A stretch of 64,000 nucleotides of DNA. It comes from Flavilitoribacter sp020436695. GTDB taxonomy: Bacteria > Bacteroidota > Bacteroidia > Chitinophagales > Saprospiraceae. The stretch is taken from positions 1 to 64,000 of the forward strand of contig JAWKLQ010000044.1 in the NCBI GenBank assembly GCA_041392665.1. The letters run 5' to 3'. The notes beneath the pieces are model-generated. The model was not told where the DNA came from and made no database searches. It was given only the letters and a program-made list of their open reading frames with translations. Below are positions 35,626 through 44,522 of this stretch, piece by piece (within the stretch, counting starts at the first letter, position 1; each line of letters begins with the position of its first letter). The position numbers and the translations under genes were made by a program.

Positions 35626-38244
35626 TCACTCGCTCTTGATGGAATGTACCGGATTCATCAGTGCCGCCCGTAACGCCTGATAACTGACGGTCAGCATGGT
35701 GATAACCAGGGCAAGTAGCCCTACCAGCGCAAAAACCCACCACGACAGATCAGTGCGGTATGCATAATCCGTTAACCAGCTTTTCATGAAGAAATAAGCA
35801 AGCGGGGCAGCCAACAGACAGGAAATCAGGACCAGTAGAATAAAATCTTTGGAAAGTAATTGCCAGAGATTCACGACGGAAGCTCCGAGTACCTTACGTA
35901 TGCCAATCTCTTTCGTGCGCTGCTCTGCCATATAAGACGCCAGACCGAACAGACCGAGACAGGAAATGAAAACCGCCAATACGGCAAAAAAAGTCGCTAA
36001 TTTCCCGACCCGTTCTTCATTTTGGAATTTCCGGGCGTATTCTTCATCGGCAAAATGGTACTCAAACGGATTGAGCGGATCGTATTTATTAAAGATCGTT
36101 TCAATTGCTACCAAAGCCTCTCTTGGCCGGCTTTCCGGCTTGAGCTTAATATTGATCTGATTGAGCCAGGTTTCGTGCAGCATAAAGATCGTTTGCCGTA
36201 CCGGCTGATAGGGTGACTGAGTCACCAGATTTTTGACTACTCCGACGATTGGATGCTGGTCACCTCCCCGTTCCATGGTCTTCCCTACAGGATTTTCCAG
36301 CCCCATATATTCCACCGCCGCTTCATTCAGAATGAATGCGATGGAATCAGTGGCGAAATCCCGGGAAAAATCCCGCCCTTCGATGATCTCCCAGTCGACC
36401 ATATCTCCAAACTCATAAGTAACCCGGAGACTGGTGAAATCATTGCTCAAAGTAGGATCCATGCCCTCCCAGGTAAAGCCGCCGTTGGTCACCCCGGTGG
36501 AAGTGACCGGCGAATCAGTCCCCGCCATTTCCTCTACATAGCCGGTGTTCAGCAGATCGGTACGTAGCGCCTGATAATGGGTAATGATCTCTTTTGACTT
36601 GATCGGCACCCGGAGCAGATTGTCGCGATTATAACCGATGGGGCGATCCTTGGCATGCTCGATCTGCCGAAAGATAAAGATCGTACAGATGATCAGACTG
36701 ATGGACACGGTAAATTGTATCACCACCAGCACTTTCCGCGGTACGGCTGAGAACCGACCGGCACGAAAGGTCCCCTTAAGCACCTTCACCGGCTTAAAAG
36801 CCGATAGATAGAACGATGGATAACTCCCGGCAATAAAAGCGGTAAAGAAAGTAAAACCCAATCCAGCCAGCCAGAACCAGGGGCTACTCCAGGGCATTCC
36901 AATCTCTTTTCCCGCGATCATATTGAATTGCGGTAGGAGTAAAAATGCCAGTAGCAGGGCCAGTCCGAACCCGAGACTGGTCACCAGCAATGCCTCACTG
37001 AAAAACTGACTGATGAGCTGCAGACGCATGGACCCCAGGGTTTTGCGAATGCCTACTTCCCGGGCGCGTTTTTCCGAGCGGGCCGTGCTCAGGTTCATGA
37101 AATTGATGCAGGCCAGCAATAGTACGAAAACCGCAATGATGCCGAACATGCGCACATATTCGATCCGGCCTCCGGTATTAACGCCATTTTCAAAGCGCTC
37201 GTACAAATGCCACTTCGACATCGGGTGCAGAAAGAGTTCGGGTTTTGACTTTTCGGCCCACTCTTCTTCAATATTATCGTATTTCGCTTTAGTGATCAGC
37301 TTCGAGACCTGTTCCATGCTGGTATTATCGACAATCTGTACGTACACTTTAAACCAGCTGTTGCCCCAGGTAACACGTTCTTTTAAGTTGGCCGTTTGTA
37401 CTTCCAATTCAAAGGGAGCTAAAAAATCCAGACTGCCAAAGGAGGAATTAGCGGGCAGATCCTCATAAATACCACCGACCGTTACCGGTACCTCGTGATT
37501 GATCGTTATCCCCTTCCCCACCGCTTCTTCTTTACCAAATAAGGATTCGGCGGTTGAAGCGGAGATCAGTATTGCATGTGGATCCTCCACGGCACTGCGC
37601 TTACCTTCCAGTATCTTCAGATCCAGCATCTCCGTAAAATCCGGCCCGACGTAGATGCCGGTTTTGGTCATTTTTTCATTATTGACGGTCAGCAATTGAT
37701 CGCGGTTGTAGGTTGAAGTGGCAACATATTTAAAAAAATCGCCGTACGTTTCCCGTAAAACAGGCTCCAGTTGCATCGCCTGACTATTCCAGGTCTCCAC
37801 CTTGCCGTTAAAGGATTGGTTCTGCATCACCATGGCCATGCGGTCACTGTTCTCAAATTGCCGGTCGAAGGACAATTCATCATAGATCCACAAACCAATG
37901 AGCATCAACACCAGTATGCCGGCAGCAAGCCCATTAATATTGATCATGGAAAAGAACTTATTCTTGAACAGGTTTCTCCAGGCCAGTTTAAGGTTATTTT
38001 TAAGCATAAGATTTGAAATAAGCGGGTGAAATAATGTAAAAGGCCGCATCAGTGCCGGCCTGAACAACGTAATCACATCTTTCAGAAAAAGCATGCGGGC
38101 CCTGCGGCTACCTACCGCTTCCACTCTTTTTTCAAAGCGTTCAGTCAGATCGCCTTCTATATCTTCTACGTAATCGGGATGGCAGAACCAGCGAAAAAAC
38201 CGGAGCGGCCAGGTCGGTGGATGGGTTTGTTCTTTTGGCTTCAT
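35626..38244 (-). CDS. MacB/FtsX-type ABC transporter permease
   Basis: 872 residues. The N-terminus (FFRWFCHPDYVEDIEGDLTERFE) is a permease-prefix domain found in PadR-linked permeases, followed by a first helix in LKNNLKLAWRNLFKNKFFSMINING. Two MacB-type periplasmic domains (about 120-330 and 520-720) alternate with two FtsX helix groups; the FtsX landmarks are MNLSTARSEKRAREVGIRKTLG and EQRTKEIGIRKVLGAS. Such proteins work with a separate ATPase (not in the window) in efflux or mechanotransmission across the envelope. The start overlaps the PadR gene by four bases, indicating translational coupling and PadR control. Confidence 0.93.
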   Translation of the reverse strand: MKPKEQTHPPTWPLRFFRWFCHPDYVEDIEGDLTERFEKRVEAVGSRRARMLFLKDVITLFRPALMRPFTLFHPLISNLMLKNNLKLAWRNLFKNKFFSMININGLAAGILVLMLIGLWIYDELSFDRQFENSDRMAMVMQNQSFNGKVETWNSQAMQLEPVLRETYGDFFKYVATSTYNRDQLLTVNNEKMTKTGIYVGPDFTEMLDLKILEGKRSAVEDPHAILISASTAESLFGKEEAVGKGITINHEVPVTVGGIYEDLPANSSFGSLDFLAPFELEVQTANLKERVTWGNSWFKVYVQIVDNTSMEQVSKLITKAKYDNIEEEWAEKSKPELFLHPMSKWHLYERFENGVNTGGRIEYVRMFGIIAVFVLLLACINFMNLSTARSEKRAREVGIRKTLGSMRLQLISQFFSEALLVTSLGFGLALLLAFLLLPQFNMIAGKEIGMPWSSPWFWLAGLGFTFFTAFIAGSYPSFYLSAFKPVKVLKGTFRAGRFSAVPRKVLVVIQFTVSISLIICTIFIFRQIEHAKDRPIGYNRDNLLRVPIKSKEIITHYQALRTDLLNTGYVEEMAGTDSPVTSTGVTNGGFTWEGMDPTLSNDFTSLRVTYEFGDMVDWEIIEGRDFSRDFATDSIAFILNEAAVEYMGLENPVGKTMERGGDQHPIVGVVKNLVTQSPYQPVRQTIFMLHETWLNQINIKLKPESRPREALVAIETIFNKYDPLNPFEYHFADEEYARKFQNEERVGKLATFFAVLAVFISCLGLFGLASYMAEQRTKEIGIRKVLGASVVNLWQLLSKDFILLVLISCLLAAPLAYFFMKSWLTDYAYRTDLSWWVFALVGLLALVITMLTVSYQALRAALMNPVHSIKSE

Positions 38245-38567
38245 TCAAAAGCAATTTTCGGGATAGCGTTCCATAAGGCCATTCGCTGATCTTTGGTCTT
38301 TTCCAGCGTATTGCGACCATGATTGGTTACTTTGAAAAAGCGTTTGCGCTTCCCGCCGCGGACACTGGTTGACTCACCGAATTCAGACACCAGATAACCT
38401 TTCTTTTCCAGGCGGCGCAGCACGGTCTGCAACGACCCGATACTCACCTTCCGGTCCAGGCGTTTTTCCATTTCCTCAATGATGGCCACCCCGTATGCTT
38501 CATCGTAGAGAATGGCAACGGTCAGCAGGACGATCTCCTCAAATTCTCCGAGATGGTGTTTGCTCAT
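38241..38567 (-). CDS. PadR-family transcriptional regulator
   Basis: 108 residues of the PadR winged-helix fold, without the long C-terminal helices of larger PadRs. Seen: EEIVLLTVAILYDEAYGVAI, the recognition helix SIGSLQTVLRRLEKKGYLVS, the wing RGGKRKRFFKVTNHG and a dimerising C-terminal helix. It overlaps the start of the MacB/FtsX permease gene (ATGA-type overlap, 38241-38244), the standard arrangement for a repressor controlling its own transporter operon. The inverted repeat at 38579-38646, just upstream, is a likely operator. Confidence 0.95.
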   Translation of the reverse strand: MSKHHLGEFEEIVLLTVAILYDEAYGVAIIEEMEKRLDRKVSIGSLQTVLRRLEKKGYLVSEFGESTSVRGGKRKRFFKVTNHGRNTLEKTKDQRMALWNAIPKIAFE

Positions 38568-38578
38568 TTTCTTATTTT

Positions 38579-38646
38579 TACCTTAAATGTAGTTTTTATT
38601 CTCACAACAATCAAGTCATTTAGCAATAATGACTACATTTAAGGTA
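38579..38646. promoter_or_regulatory. 15-bp inverted repeat upstream of padR: candidate operator pair
   Basis: TACCTTAAATGTAGT (38579-38593) and its exact complement ACTACATTTAAGGTA (38632-38646) are separated by 38 bases, starting 12 bases upstream of the padR ATG. Each arm carries a TAC-N7-GTA dyad of the sort PadR dimers bind. Two sites in inverse orientation around the promoter would suit autorepression. Confidence 0.6.
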
Positions 38647-38742
38647 TAAAGTTGCATCCAGGTGAAAATTATTCCCAAAAAGGATGGAGCGGCCAGCATA
38701 TTACTGAACATTTTAAGTAAATGATCAACAGCGGTTTGTAAA

Positions 38743-38822
38743 TTTGGACGTTTGGACGTTTGGACGTTTGAATCTCTGGTGGTGGTCCCAACTTCCAAAC
38801 GTCCCAATATCCAAATGTCCAG
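38743..38822. repeat. TTTGGACG tandem words with inverted copy
   Basis: Three head-to-tail TTTGGACG units (38743-38766) plus a degenerate fourth are followed at 38795-38822 by CCAAACGTCCC and CCAAATGTCC, their complements. This makes a hairpin in the spacer between padR and the following plus-strand gene. Unit length of 8 and the inversion rule out a CRISPR. Confidence 0.65.
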
Positions 38823-38905
38823 TAGTAGAGCAGTCCGTACATCCCTTCTACAACCAACTTATTCTCAAAGAATTGGTTATTCTTGTATAAGCTTCCTTCT
38901 TCACA

Positions 38906-39499
38906 ATGAGATCACTACTCTTTCCAGCTTTATTCATGCTCTTTTTTACCGCCTGTATTGAAAATAAGGTAGAAGGGCCAGTGACCGGTTCGGGTTCTCC
39001 CTCGTTCAATGCCCCGGACTGCATTCTCATCACCAATGCGAATGGAGCACCTATCGGGACCTTCCCGGATTGCCAGCCAACAGGGCAATGGATTGCTACG
39101 GATCTTAGTGTCACCGAGTTGGAGTTATTGAATTTTTCGGATACGATCGCCGGCGGCTTTAGTAGTACTATGGGAATAAGCCGGGCCTTTGCCTATCCAA
39201 ATCCGGTGGCCGTAAATGATACACTACATCTTGGCTTCAGCGGTATTTCGGATGCGAACGTAAAGATCAAACTGGCGATTCTGGATGAGCAGGCTCGTAT
39301 CATCCAACAACTGGCGATCCGATCTGATCATTTAGATGTCTCCGATGTCCGCATTGACAACAGCAGTTATGATCCCGGAGCCTTTTACCGGATCTATTAC
39401 CGGGTAAGCGGAGCGGCGGAAACAGTATTCTTTGAGGGCTTCGGTGATATTTATATTTGCCGCAACGGCACGGTGGATGAGCCGGAAGCTTGTTTTTGA
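38906..39499 (+). CDS. Unrecognised lipoprotein
   Basis: 197 residues with a lipoprotein signal ending FFTAC (Cys17). The mature part starts with a low-complexity GPVTGSGSPSFNAPD stretch and a paired CILI/DCQP cysteine segment, then a beta-rich domain with AYPNPVAVNDTLHLGFSG and DPGAFYRIYYRVSG, resembling the beta-sandwich of T9SS-type sorting domains but placed internally. It ends with two cysteines (YICRNG, EACF). No family recognised. It converges, one base apart, with the thioredoxin-like gene on the other strand. Confidence 0.65.
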   Translation: MRSLLFPALFMLFFTACIENKVEGPVTGSGSPSFNAPDCILITNANGAPIGTFPDCQPTGQWIATDLSVTELELLNFSDTIAGGFSSTMGISRAFAYPNPVAVNDTLHLGFSGISDANVKIKLAILDEQARIIQQLAIRSDHLDVSDVRIDNSSYDPGAFYRIYYRVSGAAETVFFEGFGDIYICRNGTVDEPEACF

Positions 39500-39500
39500 G

Positions 39501-41003
39501 CTATTTCCCGGATGTTGCCCGGATCAGTTTTTCCCGGGTCTCTTTACGGCCTGGCCGTAAATGACTGCCTTGCTCCAAAATGTTGCCGTCCCTGTCGACA
39601 AGAATGTAAAAAGGAATTCCGACGATCCCGAAGGCATGGCGCAAACTATTGCTCTGCTCTTTGGTGAGTAAATAATGCTGGCCGGGCAACTGCAATCTGG
39701 CCAGTGTAGGTTGCCAGGCCTGCTCCGGAGATTCTATACACAGGAAAACGAAAGCGATATCCTCCTCGGCCAGTTCAGTATGCAACGCTTTTGATTGGGG
39801 CATCTCTACCAGACAGGGGCCGCACCAGGTGGCCCAAACATCGATATAAACTGTTTTCCCCCGATTCCGCTCCAGGATCTGTGCCAGCAGTTGGTCATCC
39901 CGGCCTTCAGCAAATTTTTCCAGTATGGTGTTTGTAGTTAACTGCGGATGATCTATCTGCTTTTCCAACGCCCGTGCTCTGGCCTGTAACGGATCAACGA
40001 GAAAAGAAAACGTCAACTCCTCTCCTATCCACTGTCGGGCGTAGCGGTGATATTTACTAAGATCATAATTGCTGAGGCAGTAGTTTAGGAAACTGGTCAG
40101 GGCCAATTGATGCAGAATAGTGTCGGAGCCTAATTGAACGGATATTTTTTCCAGCAAAATAGAATCCCGGTCAAGCCTCGGATTAGCGGCAGCCTCCTGT
40201 TGTGCCTGTAGGCCAAAATAGCGCCAAACATATCCAATCGTCAGGTGACGGGAAGTGGGAATATTCTCCAGAGAGGACCAGTTATAAACCGGAAAGCTAC
40301 TGAGAAAGTCGTAGTAGTCATCTCCTACCAGATTGGTATCTACAGGAAGATCTCGCAGGGTTTTACGCAAACCCGGATAAAACAACAGCAGTCGATAATA
40401 ATCGGCCTGGGTGTTGTTGCGTATCCAGTCCTGCAACATGGCCGGTGGCTGGAATTTCCGAATAAAATTTTCGTCTTTTTTTCTGCGCAGACGGATCCGT
40501 TGTTCCCATTTGGCCCGGTAGTTTTCAGCATCGTATCTACGGGTCCATTTGGTGTTTTTCCAGTTGCTCAACAAACGGGAATATTTCTGTTGATACTTCA
40601 GAAATAAAGTATTTACAGCGGCTTGATCTCCGGCTATTCTCGCCGAACGCAGTCTCTTCATTCGCAGGCGCTTTGCCTCAAATTCAAGGTGAATACTATC
40701 TCCCGGTTGCACCAAAAGCCAGAATCCCCGACCGTAACTAAGGTAAATATCCTGTGGGTGATAACGGTCAAAACGCACCGCAAAGCTTCCGTCTTCTTCT
40801 ATCCCGGTCGTATATTCCAGTTTTTCCATGGTACCGAGATCATCTACAATAAATGAAAGCGTGGACCGATCTGGGAAACGTTTATGGTCCAGGACCTTTC
40901 CGGTAATGACTACCGGTTGCGGGATCTGAATGCGATCGATCTGGGCCGAAAGTGAAACAACGGCGATACAAAAGATCAGGGAGAGCGGTTGGGCGAAACA
41001 CAT
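39501..41003 (-). CDS. Exported TlpA-like thioredoxin protein
   Basis: 500 residues with a hydrophobic signal ending SLSAQ; no lipobox cysteine after it. Residues about 25-120 form a beta-rich DUF4369-like region, a long helical middle follows (about 130-340, basic and rich in tyrosine and arginine), and the C-terminal ~140 residues are a thioredoxin fold with WATWCGPCLVEMPQ and the cis-proline segment GIPFYILVDRDGNIL. A periplasmic thiol reductase or disulfide-exchange role is expected. The 134-bp repeat, copy 2, lies just upstream of its start. Confidence 0.88.
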   Translation of the reverse strand: MCFAQPLSLIFCIAVVSLSAQIDRIQIPQPVVITGKVLDHKRFPDRSTLSFIVDDLGTMEKLEYTTGIEEDGSFAVRFDRYHPQDIYLSYGRGFWLLVQPGDSIHLEFEAKRLRMKRLRSARIAGDQAAVNTLFLKYQQKYSRLLSNWKNTKWTRRYDAENYRAKWEQRIRLRRKKDENFIRKFQPPAMLQDWIRNNTQADYYRLLLFYPGLRKTLRDLPVDTNLVGDDYYDFLSSFPVYNWSSLENIPTSRHLTIGYVWRYFGLQAQQEAAANPRLDRDSILLEKISVQLGSDTILHQLALTSFLNYCLSNYDLSKYHRYARQWIGEELTFSFLVDPLQARARALEKQIDHPQLTTNTILEKFAEGRDDQLLAQILERNRGKTVYIDVWATWCGPCLVEMPQSKALHTELAEEDIAFVFLCIESPEQAWQPTLARLQLPGQHYLLTKEQSNSLRHAFGIVGIPFYILVDRDGNILEQGSHLRPGRKETREKLIRATSGK

Positions 41004-41030
41004 AGGGCCGGGTGTAATCTATTGATCTTA

Positions 41031-41164
41031 GTAGTTTGACGGAAATAAATTAACCAATTTTTTTCAGAGGTTTTGAAAATTTCGCACACCATTTCCTGTT
41101 AGTCAATGGCTTAGCGAAATATTAAAAACCTAAGATTGGTTCATTTATTTTTGCTCCGTCACTT
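41031..41164. repeat. 134-bp inverted-repeat element, copy 2
   Basis: Same length, ends and orientation as the element at 25465-25598, differing at about four positions (near 41051, 41058-41059 and 41134). The long imperfect inverted repeat is kept. It starts 27 bases upstream of the TlpA-like gene start and ends 51 bases before the HIT gene stop. Near identity of two copies 15.5 kb apart implies recent spread or strong constraint. Confidence 0.8.
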
Positions 41165-41215
41165 AAGAGCGTCTGTTCTAAAGATCAGTATAAGCCCGGA
41201 TGGGTTGTATAACCC

Positions 41216-41617
41216 CTATCGGATCTTCTCCAGCAACTGATCAAATTTCAACCGCCATTCCGGATAGGTATGCCAGCGAATATTCTGACCGTCTCCAAGA
41301 CGGCGGGGTACAATATGGAAATGGATGTGAAAAACGTCCTGTTGTGCTTCCCGCCCGTTGCTGTTGATCAACTGTACATTATTGATGCCCAGCTTATCCT
41401 GATACAGCGTGGTCACCTGCTTTACCAGATCCATCACATGGCCCAGCGTTTCCGCCGGCGTATCAAACACATCCCGATGATGCGCTTTGGGGATCACCAG
41501 TGTATGATATTCACTCACCGGGTTGATGTCCAGGAAGGCATAAGCGTGTTCGGTTTCCATTACCTTCCAGGAAGGCGATTTACCGGCAACGATCTGACAG
41601 AAGATGCAGTTGTCCAT
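41216..41617 (-). CDS. HIT-family (HINT-like) nucleotide hydrolase
   Basis: 133 residues from the ATG at 41617 (MDNCIFCQIVAGKSPSW); three upstream codons are in frame but less likely. HINT-branch histidine-triad protein that cleaves nucleoside phosphoramidates. The zinc-type pair CIFC is at the N-terminus; the catalytic HIHFHIVPR triad is near the end. Also seen: FLDINPVSEYHTLVIPKAHH and NSNGREAQQDVFH. Soluble and cytosolic. Confidence 0.95.
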   Translation of the reverse strand: MDNCIFCQIVAGKSPSWKVMETEHAYAFLDINPVSEYHTLVIPKAHHRDVFDTPAETLGHVMDLVKQVTTLYQDKLGINNVQLINSNGREAQQDVFHIHFHIVPRRLGDGQNIRWHTYPEWRLKFDQLLEKIR

Positions 41618-41676
41618 ATACAGCACATGATTTGAAGGTAAAAGTATGACTATGGCTGGCTAACTGACAGCTCAGA

Positions 41677-42108
41677 TTAGTTTGTCCAATAGTCCACTAC
41701 CAGCACATCATCCAGATGCGGCCCAAGAACCGCTCCAAAAGCCTTGTGGTCCGGATGCGGCAAGTACACAGCCCGATCCTCTTCACTGTCAAAAGTCAGG
41801 AAAAAGCAATGAGTGAAACCTTTGGACAGCCCCTCCGGGCTATTGTTGGTGCCCCATTCATAGCCTTTGATCTGCGGGATCTTCGACGGTAAGGCGGTAA
41901 AGGCTTCTTCAACGGATTTGATATCCGCTTCTGTAGCCGTATCTTTAAATTTGAACATCACCACGTGGCGGAGTTGCTTTTTCGCCTCAGCCGGCTCCGG
42001 CTCAACGGCAGCTTCCATAACTTCTTCTTCCGATCCTTCTGCTTTGGGTTCGGAAGTACAGGACAGTGCAGTTGTCAGTAAGAGTAGTAAAACGGGTAGA
42101 TACTTCAT
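41677..42108 (-). CDS. Dabb-domain (stress-responsive A/B barrel) lipoprotein
   Basis: 143 residues from the ATG at 42108, which starts a clear lipoprotein signal ending ALSC; the upstream in-frame stretch is spacer. A glutamate-rich linker (EGSEEEVMEAAVEPEPAEA) leads to a Dabb ferredoxin-like barrel: LRHVVMFKFKDTATEAD, FTALPSKIPQIKGYEWGTNN and FTHCFFLTFDSEEDRAVYLPHPDHKAF. Dabb barrels dimerise; some are enzymes of polyketide folding, most are unassigned. Function unknown here. Confidence 0.87.
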   Translation of the reverse strand: MKYLPVLLLLLTTALSCTSEPKAEGSEEEVMEAAVEPEPAEAKKQLRHVVMFKFKDTATEADIKSVEEAFTALPSKIPQIKGYEWGTNNSPEGLSKGFTHCFFLTFDSEEDRAVYLPHPDHKAFGAVLGPHLDDVLVVDYWTN

Positions 42109-42207
42109 AAAGTAAATGATTGTATGAATGATGGTTAATAGTCTGAAAGTCATTAGTCGTAAGTCATCAGTCACGGTCTGTACTTATTATTTGATCACTA
42201 TACCATC

Positions 42208-43434
42208 TCAAACCGTCTTGTTATTGATCAGCGGCTTTGCCCACAACCCTACACTGAGAATATACCCAAGGGTAAGATATAAAAACAACATGCCGACTCT
42301 CAGGCCGAGCAGATCGCCCAAACCACCCACGATCAGGGATACGACTGCTCCGCCGGCGATGCCCGTGACCAGGATTCCGGATAAAGATCCGTGATGGCTT
42401 TCTACCGAATTAAGCGCCAGTGAAATGATGATCGACCACATCACGGAAGCAAAAAAGCCGACAGCCGGAAATGCGATCAGAGCCGCGTTTGCGGGACCGA
42501 AAAGAGCGATAGACAGCGAAACTATGGCCGCCAGTGTAAACAGGATCAGCACTTTACGGCTGTCCATGAACTTTAACAGGATCAACCCCAGCACTGCTCC
42601 GGCCGTCATCAACCCCCAGAATAGGGAAACCGTTTTTGCCCCAGTTGTTTGCGGGTCTATGCCATGATAGGTTTCCAGAAATTGCGATATCCAGTTGGCC
42701 ACTCCCTGCTCGGTGCCCACGTAGGCAAATACCGCCAGGAAGTACAGGATCACCTTTGACTGTTTCAGAAGGTCGAGATGTGTGCGCAACGGACCGGCCT
42801 TTTCCTCTTCTTTCAGTTCCACTTTTGGCAGTCGCACGGCACCAACTACAATCACCATAAGCAGGGATACTGCGGCAAATATCCAATAGAGTGCTATCCA
42901 GGACATACTCCCTGATGTTGTTCCCGAAGTTGGATCGCTAAGCATGCCGGCGCTTTCCCTCTCCAGGTTCAGAGTAACGTAGGAATACACCAAGGGGCTT
43001 AAAAAAGAGGCCAGGCCAAAAACCAATTGCCCCATCACGGAATTAAAAGCAAAATGTTCTTCCCCACCCGCTACCCTCAACAAGGGGTTGATCGCTACCT
43101 GTAGCATCGCCATACCGGTACCGATAAAAAACAAAGAGACCAGATAGGTTCCGTAGGCCGGCATCCAGGAAAAAAGAAAGGCACCGAAAAAGGCCGAAAA
43201 GAACGCAGCCACCATCACCCGCTTCTCCCCGAACCTTTCGATCAGCATACCGGAAGGAATAGACATTAGTCCGTAAGCAATAAAGAAAGCAAAAGGCAAC
43301 AGCGCTACTGTGGTCAGACTGAGATTAAAAGTCTCAATAATATCGGGTACCAGCGGGCCGATGATATTGGTGAGAAAGGAAATAACGAAGAAGATCAGCA
43401 AAACAAGGCCGACGATGAAATAGTTGCGCTTCAT
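42208..43434 (-). CDS. MFS sugar transporter, FucP-like
   Basis: 408 residues with 12 predicted membrane helices. Loop signatures: GMLIERFGEKRVMV between helices 2 and 3 and, in the second half, NSVESHHGSLSGILVTGIAGGAV. The pattern FLTNIIGPLVPDIIETFNLS and NPLLRVAGGEEHFAFNSV is that of the fucose/glucose/galactose proton symporters. Substrate is probably a hexose or deoxyhexose; it is not next to a catabolic gene. It starts 26 bases from the divergent pseudouridine synthase gene. Confidence 0.9.
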   Translation of the reverse strand: MKRNYFIVGLVLLIFFVISFLTNIIGPLVPDIIETFNLSLTTVALLPFAFFIAYGLMSIPSGMLIERFGEKRVMVAAFFSAFFGAFLFSWMPAYGTYLVSLFFIGTGMAMLQVAINPLLRVAGGEEHFAFNSVMGQLVFGLASFLSPLVYSYVTLNLERESAGMLSDPTSGTTSGSMSWIALYWIFAAVSLLMVIVVGAVRLPKVELKEEEKAGPLRTHLDLLKQSKVILYFLAVFAYVGTEQGVANWISQFLETYHGIDPQTTGAKTVSLFWGLMTAGAVLGLILLKFMDSRKVLILFTLAAIVSLSIALFGPANAALIAFPAVGFFASVMWSIIISLALNSVESHHGSLSGILVTGIAGGAVVSLIVGGLGDLLGLRVGMLFLYLTLGYILSVGLWAKPLINNKTV

Positions 43435-43459
43435 AAATACCTATCTTTACCCCTGCAAT

Positions 43460-44353
43460 ATGGGAAAAAAAGCGCAGAAAAATTGGAGCCACCGGGCAAG
43501 TGGCCTGAAAAAGCCCGTTCCGGCCATCAGCTATTGCCAACGGGTTTTTCCGGTGTTGGGTAGTAAAACGGCCGCCCGGAAAGCCATTGATGAGGGCCGG
43601 CTGCTGGTGAACGGCAAAGTGATCCAGTTCGGGGAACTGATCCGTGAAGGTGATGAGTTACAACTGACCGGCCTGGGGTTACAAAAAGCCCGCGATTTCG
43701 AAGCGGACCTGGAGATCATCTTTGAAGATGACCATCTGCTGGTAGTAAATAAACCCGGTGGCATCGCCGTAAACGGCAACCGGAACAAGACCGTAGAGAA
43801 TGCCGTGGCCGGTAATGCAGGGATAAGCTCGCAGACGGATGCCCTACCCCGCCCTATTGCGGCCCATCGTATCGACGTGCCCACCAAAGGGCTGGTATTG
43901 CTGGCCAAAACGAAATCGGCACTTATCGAACTTGGCAGGGCCTTTCAGCAAAATGAGATCAAGAAAGAATATGTAGCCGTCGTCCACGGCCATCCACCGG
44001 AGAACGGGAAGATCGACCGGCCGGTACAGGGGAAATCGGCCGTTACGCTTTATCACACCGAGGTCACTACTGATTCAAGAGTGTTTGGTCATTTTGCACT
44101 GGTACGGATGCATCCGCAGACTGGACGCACCCATCAGTTGCGTATCCATATGCAGCGGCAGGGACATCTCATCGTGGGCGACAAACAATACGCCGGGAAA
44201 CAAAAGACCATTCTCGGGAAAGGTTTGTTCCTCTGCGCCTGTGCGCTGACCTTCCGGCATCCGGCAAGTGGAAAAGAAATGAAATTCCAGATCGATCCAC
44301 CGGCCCGGTTCCGGAAACTGTTACAACGGGAAAGGGATCGTTTTAAAAAATAA
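43460..44353 (+). CDS. RluA-family pseudouridine synthase with S4 domain
   Basis: 297 residues from the ATG at 43460 (MGKKAQKNW); an earlier in-frame ATG would overlap the divergent MFS start region. An S4-like RNA-binding segment (about 38-78: GSKTAARKAIDEGRLLVNGK) precedes the catalytic domain with IIFEDDHLLVVNKPGG, the active-site HRIDVPTKGLVLLAKT (catalytic D), and the later RTHQLRIHMQRQGH. It converts uridine to pseudouridine in rRNA or tRNA; which site cannot be told. Confidence 0.92.
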   Translation: MGKKAQKNWSHRASGLKKPVPAISYCQRVFPVLGSKTAARKAIDEGRLLVNGKVIQFGELIREGDELQLTGLGLQKARDFEADLEIIFEDDHLLVVNKPGGIAVNGNRNKTVENAVAGNAGISSQTDALPRPIAAHRIDVPTKGLVLLAKTKSALIELGRAFQQNEIKKEYVAVVHGHPPENGKIDRPVQGKSAVTLYHTEVTTDSRVFGHFALVRMHPQTGRTHQLRIHMQRQGHLIVGDKQYAGKQKTILGKGLFLCACALTFRHPASGKEMKFQIDPPARFRKLLQRERDRFKK

Positions 44354-44404
44354 ATACATTGTCAACAAAATTGTGTAACACAAAAATTGAACTAACGGAT
44401 TCCC

Positions 44405-44482
44405 TACAGACGATTCGATGCTACATGGTTCCATTGTTCCATGGCTTCCAGTCAATGCAACAATGAAGCAATGGAACATAAG
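44405..44482. repeat. TTCCATTGTTCCATGG-word hairpin
   Basis: CATGGTTCCATTGTTCCATGG is followed by CAATGCAACAATGAAGCAATGGAAC, its degenerate complement. It lies between the convergent pseudouridine synthase gene and the FG-GAP pseudogene, so a terminator role is plausible. Another location-specific word. Confidence 0.5.
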
Positions 44483-44522
44483 CAATGTTATATGTTATCT
44501 AATTTAATTTACTGTTTACTTG

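Noticed and set aside
38743..38822. Tandem TTTGGACG units, considered as a CRISPR array
   Set aside because: Units are only 8 bases with no spacers and an inverted copy; no cas gene nearby.
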